From an uncultured Candidatus Peregrinibacteria bacterium (lineage in GTDB: Bacteria; Patescibacteriota; JACMRA01): a stretch of DNA of 21,777 nt. Made by a program: the position numbers and the translations under genes. The stretch covers positions 1 to 21,777 of the forward strand of contig CAKZLR010000035.1 in the NCBI GenBank assembly GCA_937127165.1, given 5' to 3'. The notes below the pieces were generated by a model. The model searched no databases. It was not told the origin of the DNA and was given only the letters and a program-made list of their open reading frames with translations. The first letter of the stretch is position 1. The number at the start of each line of letters is the position of its first letter. Shown piece after piece: positions 14,906 to 21,777 of the stretch.

Positions 14906-15982
14906 ATGTCATCTGAACCCTCTCTTTCTCTAGCCAATATAGCAACTAACAAAGCTAATCAAAGGAACCAACCCAAAGTGGTTCAAATTCCCGATAAATT
15001 TTACCAAATATTTAACGAAGACGAAATAGTTGAAATAATTAATGATCTTAGATTTAAAAGACAAATAAAACTTAAATATAATTATTACGCTGACGGAGCT
15101 CAAGGATGGAGTGATTTTTATTTTGAATCTCCAATAACAAAAACTATAAATGATTTAAAAAATCTAATTTTAGACAATCTTCTCTATTTTGTAAGTGGTA
15201 GCAATCTATTGAATATAATTGATGTTGGCCCCGGTAATGCTTATCCTGTTAAAGAATGGTTAACAAGACTATATAACTCTGAAATTTTAGGTAAATATGT
15301 ATCTGTTGATATTAGTGATGATATTAACAATTTGGTAGAAAAAAATGTTAAAGAGTGGTTTCCAAACATTAGGTTTGCTAAATACAGAGCCGATATAGAA
15401 CAAACTGATATTGCTAGAGTTTTAATAGAAAGTAAAATACATGACGAGTTGCAGCCCAAAAATATTTCAAACATGATCTTGCTTTTAGGTAATACATTAT
15501 GTAATTTTGACGATAGAATAGAAGTCTTCAAGAATTTTGTGAAAAGTATGGATATAAACGATATGCTAGTTTTTTCTTACACAAATGATATTGATAGTAA
15601 TAAAATAGCTCATAACTACATTGCAAGTAAGACTTCCCATAGACATGTCGGATGGATTGCTAAAATGTTTGATTTAAACTATGACGATAAATATATCACT
15701 ACTACATATGACAGCAAAATAAACTCAAGAGTAAAATTTTTGACTCTAAATAAAGATTATATCTTAAACTTCAAGATACTTAATCATACTGTCCCAGTTA
15801 AACTGAGAAAAGGTGAAACTATTAATTTATGGAAACATCATCTCATTAGCGAGGAATTGCTTAAAGAGCAACTTGACGAAGTTGGTTTAGAACTTGTATT
15901 CAAACAATATGATTATAAGAAATCAATTGCTATTGTTGCCTGCAGAATAAAGGACCCTTTCAATCAAAGATTGAGTGAATAA
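14906..15982 (+). CDS. EgtD-family SAM-dependent methyltransferase
   Basis: Related to histidine-specific N-alpha-methyltransferases (PF10017), the family of EgtD (ergothioneine synthesis) and of fungal dimethylallyltryptophan methyltransferase. It has 358 residues from the ATG at 14906; the family norm is about 320. The SAM-binding loop is IDVGPGN (about 105-111), followed by VSVDIS as the acidic strand-2 end. LLGNTLCNF (about 193-201) matches the family LGSTIGNF. The C-terminal block INLWKHHLISEELLKEQL then DEVGLELVF matches the region ending the family. An N-terminal extension of about 25 residues is low-complexity, and the usual family segment YYxTRxE is replaced. I saw no EgtB-type sulfoxide synthase, so ergothioneine synthesis is not implied; the substrate may be another amino acid or peptide amine. 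38 bp after the epimerase-like gene, probably the same transcript. Confidence 0.72.
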   Translation: MSSEPSLSLANIATNKANQRNQPKVVQIPDKFYQIFNEDEIVEIINDLRFKRQIKLKYNYYADGAQGWSDFYFESPITKTINDLKNLILDNLLYFVSGSNLLNIIDVGPGNAYPVKEWLTRLYNSEILGKYVSVDISDDINNLVEKNVKEWFPNIRFAKYRADIEQTDIARVLIESKIHDELQPKNISNMILLLGNTLCNFDDRIEVFKNFVKSMDINDMLVFSYTNDIDSNKIAHNYIASKTSHRHVGWIAKMFDLNYDDKYITTTYDSKINSRVKFLTLNKDYILNFKILNHTVPVKLRKGETINLWKHHLISEELLKEQLDEVGLELVFKQYDYKKSIAIVACRIKDPFNQRLSE

Positions 15983-16006
15983 ATTTAGATGTGAATATTT
16001 TGTATT

Positions 16007-16708
16007 TTATCTTCTAATTCCAACATATTCAAATCGATCAGTAATATTTTGTCGGATCTTTTCTAGGTCTAATGTTTTGCCTTTAGTTCTATTTGGTAAA
16101 GTTGGATCTAAAGTCTTTATATCTCTATACTCCTGTAAAAAGTATCTTTTTGAACCAGCTAACCAATCGGCAATTTCTTCAAAGTCGGATTCTTGATGAA
16201 TAGTGGGAACACAAGTCGTACGAAACTCGTAGTCCACTCCAGAATTTTGAATAATCTTTACACTTTGACGAATATTCTCTATATTCACCTCTACACCTGT
16301 CGCTTGGTTATATTTTGAGGGGGAATGTTTGATATCCATTGCTACATAATCAATATTACCTTGTTTCAAAAGTTCTGACAAAATTTTATAATTATAACCA
16401 TATGAATCTAACTTAACCAAAAAACCCATGCTTTTTATCTTTTTAATAAACTCTCCTAAGTCTTTTTGCAAAGTAGGTTCTCCGCCAGTTATAACCACAC
16501 CATCTAACTTACCAACTCTCTTTTGCAAAAATTCCAAAACTTCAGTGTCTGGTCTGGCATTTTTAGCTTGTTTTGCGCTCAAAACTTTAATCAATTCTGG
16601 ATTGTGACAAAACGGACAACGAAACGAACAACCTTGCGTGAATACTACCGCGGCAAGTTTACCCGGATAATCAATTAACGAAAATTTGTTCAAACCAGCT
16701 ATAATCAT
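16007..16708 (-). CDS. nrdG: Anaerobic ribonucleotide reductase activating enzyme, radical SAM
   Basis: Radical SAM activase that makes the glycyl radical on class III ribonucleoside-triphosphate reductase (NrdG, TIGR02495-like). It has 233 residues. The opening IAGLNKFSLIDYPGK leads into the cluster motif C27-x3-C31-x2-C34 in QGCSFRCPFCHNPEL; then GVVITGGEPTLQ (SAM-binding GGE), then LVKLDSYGYN and AMDIKHSP, as in the family. The start is set at the ATG 16706-16708, where homology begins. A longer frame reaches 16819, but its first codons lie in a REP-like palindrome, so it is unlikely. The gene is convergent with the methyltransferase, ending 24 bp from it. No nrdD is nearby. The enzyme requires low oxygen, suggesting an anaerobic or micro-oxic lifestyle. 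Confidence 0.92.
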   Translation of the reverse strand: MIIAGLNKFSLIDYPGKLAAVVFTQGCSFRCPFCHNPELIKVLSAKQAKNARPDTEVLEFLQKRVGKLDGVVITGGEPTLQKDLGEFIKKIKSMGFLVKLDSYGYNYKILSELLKQGNIDYVAMDIKHSPSKYNQATGVEVNIENIRQSVKIIQNSGVDYEFRTTCVPTIHQESDFEEIADWLAGSKRYFLQEYRDIKTLDPTLPNRTKGKTLDLEKIRQNITDRFEYVGIRR

Positions 16709-16817
16709 AACTTTATGAAATAAAGCTTTTAACATATTTCGGTCAAGGAGATTGGTTTTAAAAAGTTCGGCTAAAAAGATAACTATAATATTTTCTTCTA
16801 GTCTTTTTTGGTTTGCC

Positions 16818-16860
16818 AATTCCTCTCTAGAGAGAGTCGCTCTTTAAAGCGGGGGGAATT
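16818..16860. repeat. REP-like palindrome upstream of nrdG
   Basis: Bounded by AATTCC (16818-16823) and GGAATT (16855-16860). It contains the perfect 12-bp palindrome CTCTCTAGAGAG (16823-16834) and CGCTCTTTAAAGCG (16838-16851), self-complementary apart from one base. It follows the same plan as the copies at 19407 and 21287. Confidence 0.65.
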
Positions 16861-17198
16861 TATAGGTCCGTAAGGAAAAGATAATTGCATTTTTATTACT
16901 CAACTTCTCTGAGAAAAGGAATAACCCTTCAACTTACGGTTAACAGCCCTTTAAGAAAAGGGGCTTCACCGAAGGGTGAATCAAGCAACCTATCAAGACT
17001 TTACCTACTACTATTGTGGTATTTTTTAATTTTTTTTAAAAAAAAAGACAGATTTAGAACTAAAGAGTTGTTTGAAATGCTTACTATTTCGTCTTAGTTG
17101 TTGTAAACACACAAGGACTACTCTGTTACTGTAGTAATAATTAGATAAATTGTTTTTTGACAACAAGCTACATCTCTGTTTTCTTTCACCATCATTTT
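16861..17198. other. Repeat-bearing intergenic region
   Basis: No gene seen between nrdG and the RecG-like gene (divergent). It contains the double hairpin at 16946-16980, a possible further decayed copy at about 16907-16930, and a T then A run at 17027-17048. Confidence 0.4.
16946..16980. repeat. Two-hairpin REP-like repeat
   Basis: First hairpin: GCCCTTT (16946-16952) with AAAAGGGGC (16956-16964). Second hairpin: TTCACC (16965-16970), loop GAAG, GGTGAA (16975-16980). The same pair of hairpins occurs in reverse orientation at 20805-20835, inside the decayed methyltransferase. Confidence 0.7.
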
Positions 17199-18035
17199 AT
17201 GATAACAGACTTTCAAAAAAGATTTTCTACACAAGAAATAAATAAGCTAAAAACTGCTAAAATATATAGTTTATACGATTTAATAACTTTTTTGCCAAGT
17301 AGAGTGATCCGAGTTTTGCCCTTACGTCAGTTCAGTCCAAAAATCATAGACAGACCAAAGTATTTAGATCAAGCTGTACTGCAAAAAATCACTCACAAAA
17401 CCAGCAAAATAAAGTTTCTCGTTTTAGATTGGTACAGTCAAATCTGTAATAGATTTTATCAAACTTATTTATTTTCGATAACCAAATTTACCCTGAAGAC
17501 TTTACAAGTAAACAAAGAATATCAACTACTTTTGTCTTACCAAAATGGATTTTGGAGGTTAGACAAATATGCCCTCTTTACTGGTGACACCAACGATCAA
17601 CTGTTTAAATTAGGAAAAAATAAAATTAAAGATTATTTGGAAGTCTACTACCCTAAAGTTAATTTTTTGCAATTAAATTTTTTTAAATCCATTCACAACA
17701 AACTAAGTCCACAAGACTATATCCTGAATTTAGAGGGTTTAGTGCCACCAAATGACATATTCCCCACAATTATTGACCTACAAAATATACACAAACCTAC
17801 CAGTTATAATTCGTATAAACAAACATTAGATCATTGGATAAGTTTTCAGGTGTATCTAAAAGTTGCTGTAAATCACTTTTTAAGCAGTCAAATAAGTCAA
17901 AAACAAGGCTTAGCTTCTAAAATTGATATAGGTTTTCTAAAAAACATTGTTACACAACTCCCATTCGAGCTATCTTACAGTCAAAAAATAGCAATTTGGG
18001 AGCTTTTGCAGAACCTTTCTCAAAAAACTAAATAG
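17199..18035 (+). CDS. Stand-alone RecG wedge-domain protein lacking the helicase
   Basis: Matches the N-terminal part of RecG, the branch-migration helicase for stalled forks and Holliday junctions. It has 278 residues from the ATG at 17199. It starts with a helix-hairpin-like section (KLKTAKIYSLYDLITFLPSR), continues through the OB-fold wedge region, and reaches the family marker IHKPTSYNSYKQTLDHWISF (RecG consensus: lHxP ... A..RLxFeE). It ends at LPFELSYSQKIAIWELLQNL, the Q-motif region directly before the Walker A loop. It then stops at TAG. No GxGxGKT or other helicase motif exists downstream, in any frame that I can see, up to the next gene. Full RecG is about 690-780 residues. This is either a deletion remnant still open by chance, or a wedge-only DNA-binding protein. 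A TTG at 17157 could extend it by 14 residues. Confidence 0.7.
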   Translation: MITDFQKRFSTQEINKLKTAKIYSLYDLITFLPSRVIRVLPLRQFSPKIIDRPKYLDQAVLQKITHKTSKIKFLVLDWYSQICNRFYQTYLFSITKFTLKTLQVNKEYQLLLSYQNGFWRLDKYALFTGDTNDQLFKLGKNKIKDYLEVYYPKVNFLQLNFFKSIHNKLSPQDYILNLEGLVPPNDIFPTIIDLQNIHKPTSYNSYKQTLDHWISFQVYLKVAVNHFLSSQISQKQGLASKIDIGFLKNIVTQLPFELSYSQKIAIWELLQNLSQKTK

Positions 18036-18232
18036 TAAAGTAAAATATTTCAAACTAGTATCAATTTTGTTTGTACTTTTAATTTAAATTTAAAATCTCG
18101 GTATTAACAAAAGACTAAATTTTAAGATATCCAAAAAAATCATAACACCATATTTCCTCGATCAACTTAAAAACCGGATGTTTGACATTTGTTAGTAAAT
18201 TTACTTGAGTCAAGGCTATTTGCAGTAATTTT

Positions 18233-18541
18233 ATGCTTGTGGAAAAAAGAAAAGAGATAATCAACATTCTCAAAACTGTATTTGACCCAGAACTTAATAT
18301 AAACATATATGATTTAGGATTAGTTTATGGTGTTGATGTAGATAAAGAATATAATGTTCATCTCATAGTTACTTTTACCAGTCCCGCCTGCCCGTTTGCC
18401 GACACACTTTTAAGTGAAATTAAAGAAAAAATAGAAAGTCTAGACTGGATAAAAGAATATTCTGTGGAGGTTACTTTTGACCCACCATGGAATACAAACA
18501 TGATGAGCGAAGAAGCTTTACTATCTGCAGGTTTACTTTAA
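18233..18541 (+). CDS. MIP18/DUF59-family iron-sulfur assembly protein
   Basis: Small cytoplasmic protein of the MIP18/SufT/PaaD group, which helps mature Fe-S proteins. The 102 residues are full length for a single-domain member. Motifs: DPE (18-20), INIYDLGLVY (23-32), TFTSPACP with the conserved Cys53, and FDPPWN (82-87) followed by MSEEA (91-95). The start is the ATG at 18233; no Shine-Dalgarno sequence. It lies 21 bp before the LysZ-type kinase, so the two are probably one operon. A likely client is the radical SAM enzyme NrdG; that link is inference. Confidence 0.92.
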   Translation: MLVEKRKEIINILKTVFDPELNINIYDLGLVYGVDVDKEYNVHLIVTFTSPACPFADTLLSEIKEKIESLDWIKEYSVEVTFDPPWNTNMMSEEALLSAGLL

Positions 18542-18562
18542 TTCATTAATTATTCAACTTGT

Positions 18563-19372
18563 ATGCTTTTGGTGAAAGTTGGAGGTGGAAAAAGTATAAA
18601 TTGGAACTTGATCGCTCAGGATTTGGCTAACATTGTAAAAAGAAGACAAATAATCATAGTTCATGGAGCCAATGCAATTAGAGACGAACTTGGGCATAGA
18701 ATGGGAATCAAAACTCAAACCGTAGTGTCACCTTCTGGAGTAAGTAGTGTTTTTACCAATAGAGAGTTCATAGATCTTTTTCTGATGGCTTATCCGGGAC
18801 TAGCCAACAAAACGATCGTTGCCAAATTACAGTCTGTTGGTGTTAACGCTGTAGGTCTCTGTGGAATTGATGGTAATCTGTGGCAAGCTCAAAGAAAACC
18901 AAAATTGATGGTCAAAGAAGGAGACAAAATCAAAATGCTCGACGGTAACTACAGCGGAAAAGTGGTCAAAGTTAACCCAAAACTGGTTACAAGTCTACTA
19001 GACAACGGTTTCGTGCCTGTCATTACAGCTCCAGCAATATCAGAGCAAGGGGAAATAATCAATTGTGATAACGATACAGCAGCGGCAGTTTTGGTAAAAG
19101 CAATGCAAATCAAAGAAGTGGTATTTTTGTTTGAAGCTCCGGGAATGTTGAAAGACTATAGAGATCCAAATACTTTGATTAAAACTGTTCGCAGAAATGA
19201 GGTGGCTCAAATGCTCGAACTAGCTGATGGTAGAATGAAAAAAAAGATTCTAGCAGTTAAACAAATGTTAGAAGCAGGCACCCAAAAAATCTATTTTGGT
19301 GATGCTAGAGTAGTGGAACCTGTTACAAAAGCTCTTGCAGGAGAAGGCACAACCATTTTAGCCAAAAATTAG
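18563..19372 (+). CDS. lysZ: LysZ/ArgB-type amino acid kinase (LysW carrier system)
   Basis: Amino acid kinase family member that phosphorylates the side-chain carboxylate of aminoadipate or glutamate carried on LysW, making the substrate of the LysY-type reductase. It has 269 residues. Opening KVGGGKSIN (5-13), HGANAIRDELG (34-44), the long insert YSGKVVKVNPK (130-140), nucleotide/substrate block INCDNDTAAA (166-175), and ADGRMKKK (221-228). ArgB normally has GGM at this last place whereas LysZ has GRM, which together with the end FGDARVVEPVTKALAGEGT points to LysZ/ArgZ rather than classical N-acetylglutamate kinase. The start is the ATG at 18563, 21 bp after the MIP18-like gene. The reductase is 10.4 kb upstream; LysW, LysX, LysJ and LysK were not seen here. 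Confidence 0.9.
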   Translation: MLLVKVGGGKSINWNLIAQDLANIVKRRQIIIVHGANAIRDELGHRMGIKTQTVVSPSGVSSVFTNREFIDLFLMAYPGLANKTIVAKLQSVGVNAVGLCGIDGNLWQAQRKPKLMVKEGDKIKMLDGNYSGKVVKVNPKLVTSLLDNGFVPVITAPAISEQGEIINCDNDTAAAVLVKAMQIKEVVFLFEAPGMLKDYRDPNTLIKTVRRNEVAQMLELADGRMKKKILAVKQMLEAGTQKIYFGDARVVEPVTKALAGEGTTILAKN

Positions 19373-19406
19373 TTTATATATTTTTCCAGCTTTATGTGGG
19401 GCTACC

Positions 19407-19512
19407 ATTCCCCTCTTCTGTAGTGGTCCTCTCGTCAGAGCGAGGGTGGTTTATGATTTCCTTAAGAAGGAATACTCCACCAACCTATGGTGACATCCTT
19501 TTAAGTAAGGAG
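19407..19512. repeat. Cluster of decayed REP-like palindromes
   Basis: Begins with ATTCCCCTCTTCTGTAGTGG, which aligns base by base with the copy at 21291 (ATTCCCCTTCTCTGAAGTGG), then a hairpin and GAGGGTGGTT. Two further hairpins follow: TTCCTT-AAG-AAGGAA near 19460-19472 and a decayed CACC/GGTG plus CCTT/AAGG pair near 19476-19512. Confidence 0.6.
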
Positions 19513-20804
19513 AATTCACTCTCAACCGTATAATTTTCTCACTCTTTGCTCAATCTCGTTGTCAATTATTTTATCAATCCTTACCTGCAACTTCTAAATC
19601 TTTAGCTTCAAAATAATCAATTAGTTAAGCTTGTTCACCTAAACTAATTTGTGCTTCGGCTTTTTTAGTCTATGCAAAAATTCTGTGACTTCTAGGGTGT
19701 GTCGTTTTTGGACTTTGGTTGCAACTTTGGAATTTCTCTCTTTAGAAGCAACAAAAGAATTCTGACGGAGTGATTTTAGGTACTTAGTTCTATCAATTTT
19801 AAAAACTACCCACCAATTTTTAACTTTCTTTTTTTAGCTCCATTATCTCATCCACAAGCTCAACAATTTGAGCTTGCTCACCTGAGACAGCTCTGGGAAT
19901 AAGGAGTTGAGAAATTGTGGAATTATAAACTACATAGTTCTGATCGCTTTTCCTAAAACAAAACGATAAACATGCCGATTACAAATTTTTGAATTTAAAA
20001 CTGCCTAAACTAATTTATTTGAATTAGGCTTTCTAACAATAATTGAATTTACAGCTTTTGCCAAAGTTAGTTTCTATATATTCTTCTTTGGAATACATGT
20101 GATAATTTAAAATATGAGACTTTGGTTATTCAATGTGAACAATTATTCTTTAAACCAAAACCAAATTTTCAACCACAAAAGCTTCATTAAAACCTTCCAC
20201 CCATTTTTAATTAATCTTACTTTTTATTCCTTTAATTTCATAACGGTCAAACTCTGTACCACCAATTATTTCATAATCTGGATTACCTTCGTTAATATAT
20301 TTTTTGGTTTGGAACACCCGGAACATTCTCCGCAATATCATTCAACATTACCGAATTTTGCTTGATAATTCTTGCTTTTTTAAAATCCTCTTCACTCTTG
20401 CACTTTTTAGAAAAAATCCAAACTCTCTAGCTATTCCTTTTTCAATCTTAACAACCGTTTCAAACTTCTCACCATTTCTAGTTTTATTCTCATAAAAAGA
20501 ATTTTAACCTTTTTGTACAATCATTTTGTACAATCAAAATAATTTGGTTTGGCTTGATCCCTTGCCAAACCTTGCCACAATTCACAATTTAATTTGAGTT
20601 ACATTGTCCTAAATTTCCTCATGAAGGAAAGCATAATTACTGGCAAAACAAAAACTTTTTGGAATAATAAACCCAAAATAATCTTTATTTCAAGCAAACT
20701 TAAAGATTGTTCGATAGATAAAAATTCCTGTTCTTCTCTAGAAGGTTTAGCTGCATATATCGGATTGCTCACAATTACATTAAACCCACCAGAAGATATT
20801 CCAT

Positions 20805-20835
20805 CACCCTCGGTGCCACCCTTTTAAGAAAAGGG
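20805..20835. repeat. REP-like double hairpin inside the methyltransferase remnant
   Basis: CACC-CTC-GGTG (20805-20815) followed by CCCTTTT-AAG-AAAAGGG (20819-20835), both perfect stems. It is the reverse-orientation partner of 16946-16980 and sits directly upstream of the motif IV segment, so it was inserted in what had been coding sequence. Confidence 0.7.
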
Positions 20836-21218
20836 AAACATTTGCGGAAATTCTTTCTCTCAATCAGAAATCTTGTCTCCAGGAATTTTCGGAGTCATCA
20901 ATTAACGAATTACCGCATTTTATATGTCATCCAAATTATTCAGTTTTTGGTCTTTACGGACTATTTTTAACCACAAACTCAGTTTGACGATCTCCACATT
21001 CTCGGACTAGAGATCAATCATAAAAAGGTTTTTTAAAAAAATAGATTTTTCAATGAAAACCTCATCAAAAATCAGCCAAAGCTTCTAGGCTACTATCCAG
21101 TGCGATTTGATTCATCTTCTCCATCCATTTTTTAGTTAGATATTTATGGACTTGGTCAAAAAAGTACCGCTGTTACCTGCCGGATCTAGGATTTTGATAA
21201 ATTCTAGTAGGTTGATGT

Positions 21219-21336
21219 CTCCTTTTTCCAAATTCCCCTACTTTGAGGAAGTGCCTGCGATATCTACAAAAGCCAAAACCTCCTTTTCTAAATTCCCCTT
21301 CTCTGAAGTGGTGTAGCCGTTAGGCAACGAGGTAGT
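21219..21336. repeat. Tandem REP-like copies inside the methyltransferase remnant
   Basis: Two related units, each with CTCCTTTT (T-rich), then AAATTCCCCT and then CT(C/T)TGA: a truncated one at 21219-21255 and a fuller one at 21279-21336. The second ends in GTAGCCGTTAGGCAACGAGG and TAGTC. The second aligns with the copy at 19407. They lie just before the motif I region in the reading direction of the remnant. Confidence 0.6.
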
Positions 21337-21777
21337 CTTTCGTAATAAATCCCTACAAAAATCATAAATTCCTTACACTACACTATCCAAATCGTTTTTG
21401 GTTTTCTAATATCCTCAAATGAATTATATTCAAACCTAAACTTTATAGATATGTTTTTCTTTAACATCATATTTTTCCTTAAAATCATGACTTTAATCAT
21501 CTATCTCTAACAACTAAATTTAGTCTATAACAACAAAAGTCCACAATATAAATATAATTACCAATAACAAATTAAGGTTTAAAACCAGGCTCTAATAATT
21601 ATTTGTTTTTAACCCTATTCCCAAAAAGTACTTCTGATAAACTACTAACTTTTCTTAATTCTTTAGTTTTTCTTTAGTTTTTATGTTGAGATCATGGTTT
21701 TGAGACAATTCTTGAGCATGCACCGTCAGACTTTGACTATCAACCCTTTCAATAAAAGAAAAATTATTCTCCACTAA

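Larger units (their letters stand above)
19520..21777 (-). pseudogene. Decayed Eco57I/TaqI-like adenine-specific DNA methyltransferase
   Basis: Remnant of a type IIG-like restriction-modification enzyme, or its methyltransferase, running leftward; its start lies beyond the window. Landmarks in order on the minus strand: FIKILDPAGNSGTF (about 21160-21200; motif I, family DPACGSGSF, with the Cys lost); FIEKSIFLKN and ENVEIVKLSLWLK (family EaVEIaKLSLWL); GGFNVIVSNPIYAA (about 20750-20790; motif IV, family GNPPYG, with NPPY changed to NPIY); YEIIGGTEFDRYEIKG; AVLNSK; and IPRAVSGEQAQIVELVDEIM (about 19840-19895), typical of the end of the TaqI-like specificity domain. Between these are many stops and frameshifts, and REP-like repeats sit at 20805 and 21219. 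No product is possible. Short plus-strand frames in this stretch are not genes. Confidence 0.82.

Noticed and set aside
16709..16819. N-terminal extension of nrdG
   Set aside because: The extra 37 codons have no homology to NrdG and begin inside a REP-like palindrome.
16885..17097. 70-codon plus-strand frame
   Set aside because: It translates the double-hairpin repeat and homopolymer runs; no protein character.
18115..18306. 63-codon minus-strand frame
   Set aside because: Overlaps the start of the MIP18-like gene on the opposite strand and has no recognisable feature.
20114..20827. Three plus-strand frames of 63-83 codons
   Set aside because: All are antisense to the decayed methyltransferase, whose motifs are visible on the minus strand.
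1..21777. CRISPR arrays
   Set aside because: Repeats seen are palindromic and dispersed, or short A/T tandem units; no regular repeat-spacer pattern.

Overview
The window is very AT-rich DNA with short genes, long A/T-rich gaps and at least two badly decayed genes. Standard-code reading frames are intact, but none of the genes I accept as intact ends in TGA (only TAA or TAG), and almost none has a Shine-Dalgarno sequence before its start. The mix of genes (a membrane-anchored family 5 peptide-binding protein, a membrane-anchored thermonuclease, phosphoglycerate kinase, a ribonucleotide reductase activase, HD and MIP18-like proteins, many small membrane proteins of unknown function) fits a small-genome bacterium of the Patescibacteria/CPR type. 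That placement is inference; no rRNA or ribosomal protein is present to prove it. Only about 60% of the window is coding, which suggests ongoing gene loss.

Layout. 1-476: A/T-only repeats and a promoter leading to a solute-binding protein (477-2444). 2727-3880: a promoter and tRNA-Trp, then the wreck of a methionine sulfoxide reductase B-A fusion. 4103-6701 (minus): a membrane protein followed by pgk, a likely operon. 7137-8189: an ArgC/LysY-type reductase behind a promoter with repeats. 8562-9212: thermonuclease. 9699-9836: a tiny predicted secreted peptide between hairpins. 9958-11483 (minus): a frameshifted membrane protein and an HD-domain hydrolase. 11580-12035: tmRNA with a long tag. 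12105-12839 (minus): small proteins and remnants. 13012-13100: tRNA-Ser. 13270-15982: a coiled-coil membrane protein, a divergent ribulose-phosphate-3-epimerase-like protein and an EgtD-family methyltransferase. 16007-16708 (minus): NrdG-type radical SAM activase. 17199-19372: a RecG wedge-domain protein without helicase, a MIP18/DUF59 protein and a LysZ-type kinase. 19520-21777 (minus): a decayed Eco57I/TaqI-like DNA methyltransferase broken up by REP-like palindromes.

How the genes relate. The reductase at 7137 and the kinase at 18563 look like the paired steps (phosphorylation, then reduction) of the LysW amino-carrier-protein route to lysine or arginine. They lie about 10 kb apart and no LysW, LysX, LysJ or LysK was seen here. 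pgk belongs to lower glycolysis. NrdG implies an oxygen-sensitive ribonucleotide reductase elsewhere. The binding protein and nuclease fit a scavenging lifestyle. Palindromic REP-like repeats are scattered through the gaps and have also entered the decayed methyltransferase. The points most worth a second look are the mini secreted peptide, the stand-alone RecG wedge protein, the unusual tmRNA, the lone EgtD homologue and the decamer array at the left edge.
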